From an uncultured Erysipelotrichaceae bacterium (GTDB taxonomy: Bacteria > Bacillota_I > Bacilli_A > Erysipelotrichales > Erysipelotrichaceae): a stretch of 8,993 nt of DNA. The stretch covers positions 1 through 8,993 of the forward strand of contig CADBLN010000121.1 of the NCBI GenBank assembly GCA_902795525.1. The letters run 5' to 3'. The position numbers and the translations under genes were made by a program. Below are positions 6,206-8,993 of the stretch, piece by piece. Within the stretch, counting starts at the first letter, position 1, and the number at the start of each line of letters is the position of its first letter. The notes below the pieces were generated by a model. It made no database searches. It saw only the letters and a list, made by a program, of their open reading frames with translations, and was not told the DNA's origin.

Positions 6206-6246
6206 ATGGCAAAGCTAAGAGCTTTAACTTATAATTGTTTTGAGGG
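6206..6246 (+). promoter_or_regulatory. Candidate promoter and ribosome binding site of nanE
   Basis: ATGGCA (6206-6211) and TATAAT (6230-6235) are 18 bases apart. GAGGG (6242-6246) lies seven bases before the ATG at 6254. A second TATAAT at 6202-6207 lacks a -35 but could also act. The nearer box fits the short-leader spacing seen at other genes in the window. Confidence 0.4.
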
Positions 6247-6253
6247 TATTGAA

Positions 6254-6958
6254 ATGAAAGATATAGTTAAAAGATTATTAGGTAAAGTGATTGTTTCTTG
6301 TCAAGCATATGAGGACACTCCTCTGTATGGTTCTGAAAACATGAAAACAATGGCTAAGAGTGTTTTAATGGGCGGAGCTGAGGCTATAAGAGCTTGTTGG
6401 CCACAAGATATTAAGGCAATCAGAGAACTAGGAGATTTTCCTATTATTGGTATTAATAAGGTTATTGATCAAAAAAAGGTGGAAGGCGAGTATGTCATTA
6501 TCACACCAACATATGAATCAGCAATTGAAGTTATAGAGGCTGGAGCAGATGTTTTAGCGCTAGATTGTACTTTAGAACATGGTCGTGGGAAAGAAGAGCT
6601 TTTAGAGTTATTAACTAAAATAAAGAAGACATATCCAGATATTGCGATTATGGCTGATTGTGAAACCTTGGATGACTGCATTAATGCTGAAAAAACAGGA
6701 ATGATTGATATTCTTGCTACTACTCTTTCAGGTCAGCATAAAAAGCTCAATGGTCCAGATGTAGAACTAATTAAGGCAATTAAAGCTAATTGCAGTTTAC
6801 CAGTTAATGGTGAAGGATCGATTTGGGAATTAAAAGACCTTCAAGCAGCGATAGAAGCTGGAGCAGATATGGTTTGTATAGGCTCAGCAATCACCAGGCC
6901 TCATTTGATAGCAGAAAGATTCATAGAATACAACAAAAAAGTGAGAGATTCTGAGTAA
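6254..6958 (+). CDS. nanE: N-acetylmannosamine-6-phosphate 2-epimerase
   Basis: NanE converts ManNAc-6-phosphate to GlcNAc-6-phosphate in sialic-acid and ManNAc catabolism. The 234 residues form a TIM barrel of the expected length. Visible family segments are VIVSCQA (12-18), GGAEAIRA (40-47), PIIGINK (63-69, candidate catalytic K69), GADVLALDCT (97-106), DILATTLSGQ (152-161), LPVNGEGSIW (182-191, candidate catalytic E187) and GADMVCIGSAITRP (203-216). An earlier ATG at 6206 is in frame, but 6254 has a ribosome binding site and matches the family start. No nanA, nanK, nagA or nagB lies in the window, so this gene is separated from the rest of the pathway, at least on this side. Its product would ultimately reach fructose-6-phosphate, the substrate shared with Pgi. 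Confidence 0.94.
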   Translation: MKDIVKRLLGKVIVSCQAYEDTPLYGSENMKTMAKSVLMGGAEAIRACWPQDIKAIRELGDFPIIGINKVIDQKKVEGEYVIITPTYESAIEVIEAGADVLALDCTLEHGRGKEELLELLTKIKKTYPDIAIMADCETLDDCINAEKTGMIDILATTLSGQHKKLNGPDVELIKAIKANCSLPVNGEGSIWELKDLQAAIEAGADMVCIGSAITRPHLIAERFIEYNKKVRDSE

Positions 6959-6966
6959 TCTCTTTT
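6944..6966 (+). terminator. Weak hairpin at the nanE stop codon
   Basis: AGAGATT (6944-6950) pairs with AATCTCT (6957-6963) around a 6-nt loop, followed by only four T. The nanE TAA is at 6956-6958, so part of the coding end lies in the stem. Termination is probably leaky. Confidence 0.45.
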
Positions 6967-6968
6967 AT

Positions 6969-6985
6969 ATTAGAGCAACTCTAAT
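6969..6985. repeat. Inverted repeat between nanE and merR
   Basis: ATTAGAG (6969-6975), a 3-nt spacer CAA, and CTCTAAT (6979-6985) form a perfect 7-bp dyad. The very short spacer suggests a protein-binding site more than an RNA hairpin. It may be an operator or the continuation of the nanE terminator region. Confidence 0.45.
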
Positions 6986-6991
6986 GTGAAA

Positions 6992-7034
6992 TATTTTGAT
7001 TGTTAAGTCAAAATAATGGGACTTGTTGTATAAT
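6992..7034 (+). promoter_or_regulatory. merR promoter region with inverted repeat
   Basis: An 8-bp dyad TATTTTGA (6992-6999) / TCAAAATA (7008-7015) with an 8-nt spacer lies just upstream of a perfect TATAAT (7029-7034). The right arm falls where a -35 box should be, and no standard -35 is seen. Both facts fit a promoter that needs or is controlled by a bound regulator, plausibly the MerR protein itself. GAGG at 7048-7051 serves the ATG at 7060. Confidence 0.5.
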
Positions 7035-7059
7035 AGTTTTAAGAATTGAGGTAACTACT

Positions 7060-7422
7060 ATGTATACAATTAAGGAAGTAGCTGAAATAGTTGAAGAGAA
7101 TGAACATACCATAAGATATTATGCCAAGTTAGGACTTTTTCCTAAAATTGGAAGAGATAAATATAATTCAAGAGTTTTTAGCGATGATGATTTAGATGAT
7201 GTTAGATTTGTCATTATGTTGGCTGATACTGGCATGTCACTTGAAGACATTAAGTATTTTATGTCTTTATCTGTGAGAAGTGGTGAAGAAGCAGTTAATG
7301 AACAGTATGCAATACTAAAAGAACATCAAAATAAAGCTAGAAGTACTTTGGTTAAACTACAGAAAGAAATTCAGCTCTTAGAGTGGAAGATATATCAATT
7401 TCAAGAAAGAACAAGAAAATAA
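7060..7422 (+). CDS. MerR-family transcriptional regulator
   Basis: The 120-residue protein has an N-terminal winged helix-turn-helix (residues 2-70) with the family pattern YTIKEVAEIVEENEHTIRYYAKLGLFPKI. A predicted dimerisation coiled coil follows (about 78-116). It has no cysteines and no added ligand domain, so it is not a metal or thiol sensor of the classical MerR/CueR/SoxR kind; it looks closer to the small AdhR-like members. The ATG at 7060 is chosen over an in-frame ATG at 7000 because it has GAGG eight bases upstream and starts exactly at the helix-turn-helix. Its stop codon abuts the ATG of the HD gene, so it probably controls its own operon with the HD and flavodiiron genes. The signal is unknown. 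Confidence 0.9.
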   Translation: MYTIKEVAEIVEENEHTIRYYAKLGLFPKIGRDKYNSRVFSDDDLDDVRFVIMLADTGMSLEDIKYFMSLSVRSGEEAVNEQYAILKEHQNKARSTLVKLQKEIQLLEWKIYQFQERTRK

Positions 7423-8004
7423 ATGGAACCTAAAGAGTTACTAGGAATTTTAAAAATCGCAAATAATCTTAAAATCAATACGCGTCATTGTTATACAGTT
7501 GACAATAGAAAAGAATCAGTTGCCGACCATAGTTGGCGTGTTTCTTTGATGGCTCTACTGCTTAAGAATGAAGAAGAATTCAAAAGTGTAGATATGGATA
7601 AAGTAATCCACATGTGTCTAATTCATGATTTGGGTGAAGCTTTTACTGGTGATATACCGACCTTTTTGAAGTCTAAAGAGAACGAAGATAAAGAAGACAA
7701 TCTCTATTTTAAGTGGGTTGAAAACTTTTCAGAACCAAATAAATCATATTGGCAAAGCCTTCTTGAAGAAATGATAGCTTTGGAAACTCAAGAGGCAAAG
7801 ATATATAAGTGTTTAGATAAATTAGAAGCAGTTATATCTCATAATGAGTCTGATATTAAGACTTGGTTGGATTTGGAATATGATCTACAACTTACTTATG
7901 GCTCAAATGACGTAAAATTTTCACCGTATTTTATTAAACTCAAAGAAGAGATTGATAAATGGACTATCGAAAAAATAAAAACAGAAAAACCTGATAGGGT
8001 TTAA
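7423..8004 (+). CDS. HD-domain metal-dependent phosphohydrolase (HD_3 / YfbR-like)
   Basis: The 193-residue protein carries the HD_3-type metal site: ESVADHSWRV (31-40, H36), MCLIHDLGEAFTGDIP (64-79, with H68, D69, E72 and D77) and D132 in CLDKLEAV. These positions match the metal ligands and catalytic residues of E. coli YfbR, a 5'-deoxynucleotidase that removes phosphate from dNMPs; R21 may equal the substrate Arg. A nucleotide monophosphatase activity is therefore a reasonable guess, though the substrate is not proven. The region after 80 is more divergent. The start codon directly follows the merR TAA (TAAATG), with only a weak purine-rich stretch upstream, suggesting translational coupling. 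The stop overlaps the ribosome binding site of the flavodiiron gene. Confidence 0.82.
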   Translation: MEPKELLGILKIANNLKINTRHCYTVDNRKESVADHSWRVSLMALLLKNEEEFKSVDMDKVIHMCLIHDLGEAFTGDIPTFLKSKENEDKEDNLYFKWVENFSEPNKSYWQSLLEEMIALETQEAKIYKCLDKLEAVISHNESDIKTWLDLEYDLQLTYGSNDVKFSPYFIKLKEEIDKWTIEKIKTEKPDRV

Positions 8005-8015
8005 GGAGAAAAGAT

Positions 8016-8993
8016 ATGCATTGTACTAAAAGGGTATTAGATGATTTGATTTGGGTTGGTGCCGATGACCGTAGACTAACGTGTTTTGAAGGAGTATATG
8101 CTGTACCAAACGGAGTGTCTTATAACTCATATGTGCTGTTGGATAATCAAACAGTATTATTTGATACAGCTGATAAAGCAGTTTCAAGACAATTTTTAGA
8201 GAATTTGAAATATGCACTGAATGGCAGAAAACTTGATTATTTAGTCATTCATCATATGGAACCTGACCATGCAGCTACGATTGAAGAAGTGGTTGTGAGA
8301 CATCCTGATTTAAAAATCATCGCTAACGAGAAAATTAAGAAACTTTTAGAACAATTTTTTACATTCGATTTAGAAAAAAGAATTATTCTAGTTAAAGAAG
8401 GGGATACAATTTCTTTTGGTAAGCATGAATTCACTTTTGTAATGGCTCCGATGGTTCATTGGCCAGAAGTAATGATGTCATATGATTCAACTTCTAAGAT
8501 TTTGTTTACAGAAGATGCTTTTGGCCATTATGGTGCACTTAATGGTAGGTTGTTTGCGGATGAAGTTGATTTTATGCGTGATTATCTTGATGAGGCTAGA
8601 CGCTATTACACAAATATTGTTGGTAAGTATGGTCCTCAAGTACAAGCTGTTTTGAAGAAGGCCAGCACTTTGGATATTGAATATGTATGTCCATTACATG
8701 GATTTGTTTGGAGAAGACATTTTGGGGATTTTCTTGAAAAGTACCAGCAATGGTCAAGCTACACAGCTGAAAAGAAGGGTGTTTGTCTAGCTTATGCAAG
8801 CGTTTATGGACACACTGAGAATGTGGCAAATATCTTGGCGGCCAAATTGTCTGACAAAGGTGTGGAAGTTGAGATGTTTGATACCTCCGTTATTGCGACG
8901 AGTTATATCGTTTCAAGCGCCTTCAAATATAGTCATGTTGTTTTAGCAAGCACTACTTACAACGATGGTATTTTTGTAACAATGGAAAACTTA
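8016..8993 (+). CDS. fprA: Flavodiiron protein (A-type flavoprotein), C-terminus cut by window edge
   Basis: The 326 visible residues cover the metallo-beta-lactamase-like diiron domain and the start of the flavodoxin domain. The diiron ligands are all present: HMEPDH (H80, E82, D84, H85), H148 in MVHWPEVM, D167 in LFTEDAFG and H228 in CPLHGFVWR. The flavodoxin domain begins near residue 255 with the FMN phosphate loop YASVYGHTENVA (260-271), and STTYNDGIF (312-320) is a second FMN-contact region. Relatives reduce O2 to water, or NO to N2O, in the cytoplasm of anaerobes with electrons from rubredoxin or NADH-dependent partners. The ATG at 8016 has AAGGAG at 8003-8008, 11 bases after the HD gene ends. 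Additional C-terminal domains cannot be judged. The substrate preference is open. Confidence 0.95.
   Translation, partial: MHCTKRVLDDLIWVGADDRRLTCFEGVYAVPNGVSYNSYVLLDNQTVLFDTADKAVSRQFLENLKYALNGRKLDYLVIHHMEPDHAATIEEVVVRHPDLKIIANEKIKKLLEQFFTFDLEKRIILVKEGDTISFGKHEFTFVMAPMVHWPEVMMSYDSTSKILFTEDAFGHYGALNGRLFADEVDFMRDYLDEARRYYTNIVGKYGPQVQAVLKKASTLDIEYVCPLHGFVWRRHFGDFLEKYQQWSSYTAEKKGVCLAYASVYGHTENVANILAAKLSDKGVEVEMFDTSVIATSYIVSSAFKYSHVVLASTTYNDGIFVTMENL

Noticed and set aside
6469..6681. Minus-strand open frame inside nanE
   Set aside because: Antisense shadow of a conserved enzyme; Ser-rich with no domain.
8026..8829. Three minus-strand open frames across the flavodiiron gene
   Set aside because: All are antisense to a continuous frame with every diiron ligand present.
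1..8993. CRISPR array, tRNA, rRNA or insertion sequence
   Set aside because: No regularly spaced repeats, tRNA-like cloverleaf, rRNA segment, transposase or terminal inverted repeats could be recognised.

Overview
The window is low-GC DNA with dense gene packing, AGGAG-type ribosome binding sites and intrinsic terminators with T tracts. TGA is used as a stop, for example at 838-840. The gene families (YuiD-type PAP2-like protein, YugI/CvfD-type S1 protein, the Bacilli-type short Pgi, DUF5685, flavodiiron protein) point to an anaerobic or microaerophilic member of the Bacillota, perhaps near the Erysipelotrichia or Mollicutes with a standard code. That placement is inference.

Layout: (1) 1-2467, minus strand: a five-gene run read right to left: yuiD-like membrane protein, NifU C-terminal-type Fe-S protein, a DUF5685 protein, a J-domain/TPR protein, and the 5' part of cca (CCA-adding enzyme, cut by the window edge). 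A hairpin terminator overlapping the nifU-like stop codon splits the run into yuiD-nifU and DUF5685-J-cca. (2) 2468-2552: a compact divergent promoter region. (3) 2553-4174, plus strand: an S1-domain RNA-binding protein and pgi overlapping by ATGA, closed by a strong terminator. (4) 4225-5220, plus strand: a decayed accessory islet holding the C-terminal part of a RelA/SpoT-fold polymorphic-toxin-like protein, a 67-residue protein that may be its partner, and a third reading frame broken by an in-frame stop. (5) 5210-5875, minus strand: an ICMT/PEMT-like membrane methyltransferase, convergent with and overlapping the islet. (6) 6254-8993, plus strand: nanE, then a MerR regulator, an HD-domain nucleotidase-like protein and a flavodiiron protein (cut by the window edge), the last three packed as an operon.

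How the genes fit together: NanE makes GlcNAc-6-P, which normally feeds fructose-6-P and so Pgi, although no other sialic-acid gene is visible here. MerR-HD-flavodiiron looks like a regulated oxygen/NO detoxification unit with a nucleotide phosphohydrolase. Most of the window is core metabolism and housekeeping. The least explained parts are the DUF5685/J-domain pair and the toxin remnants. Predicted -10 boxes sit only 5-13 nt from the ribosome binding site at six genes, so very short 5' leaders seem to be the rule.
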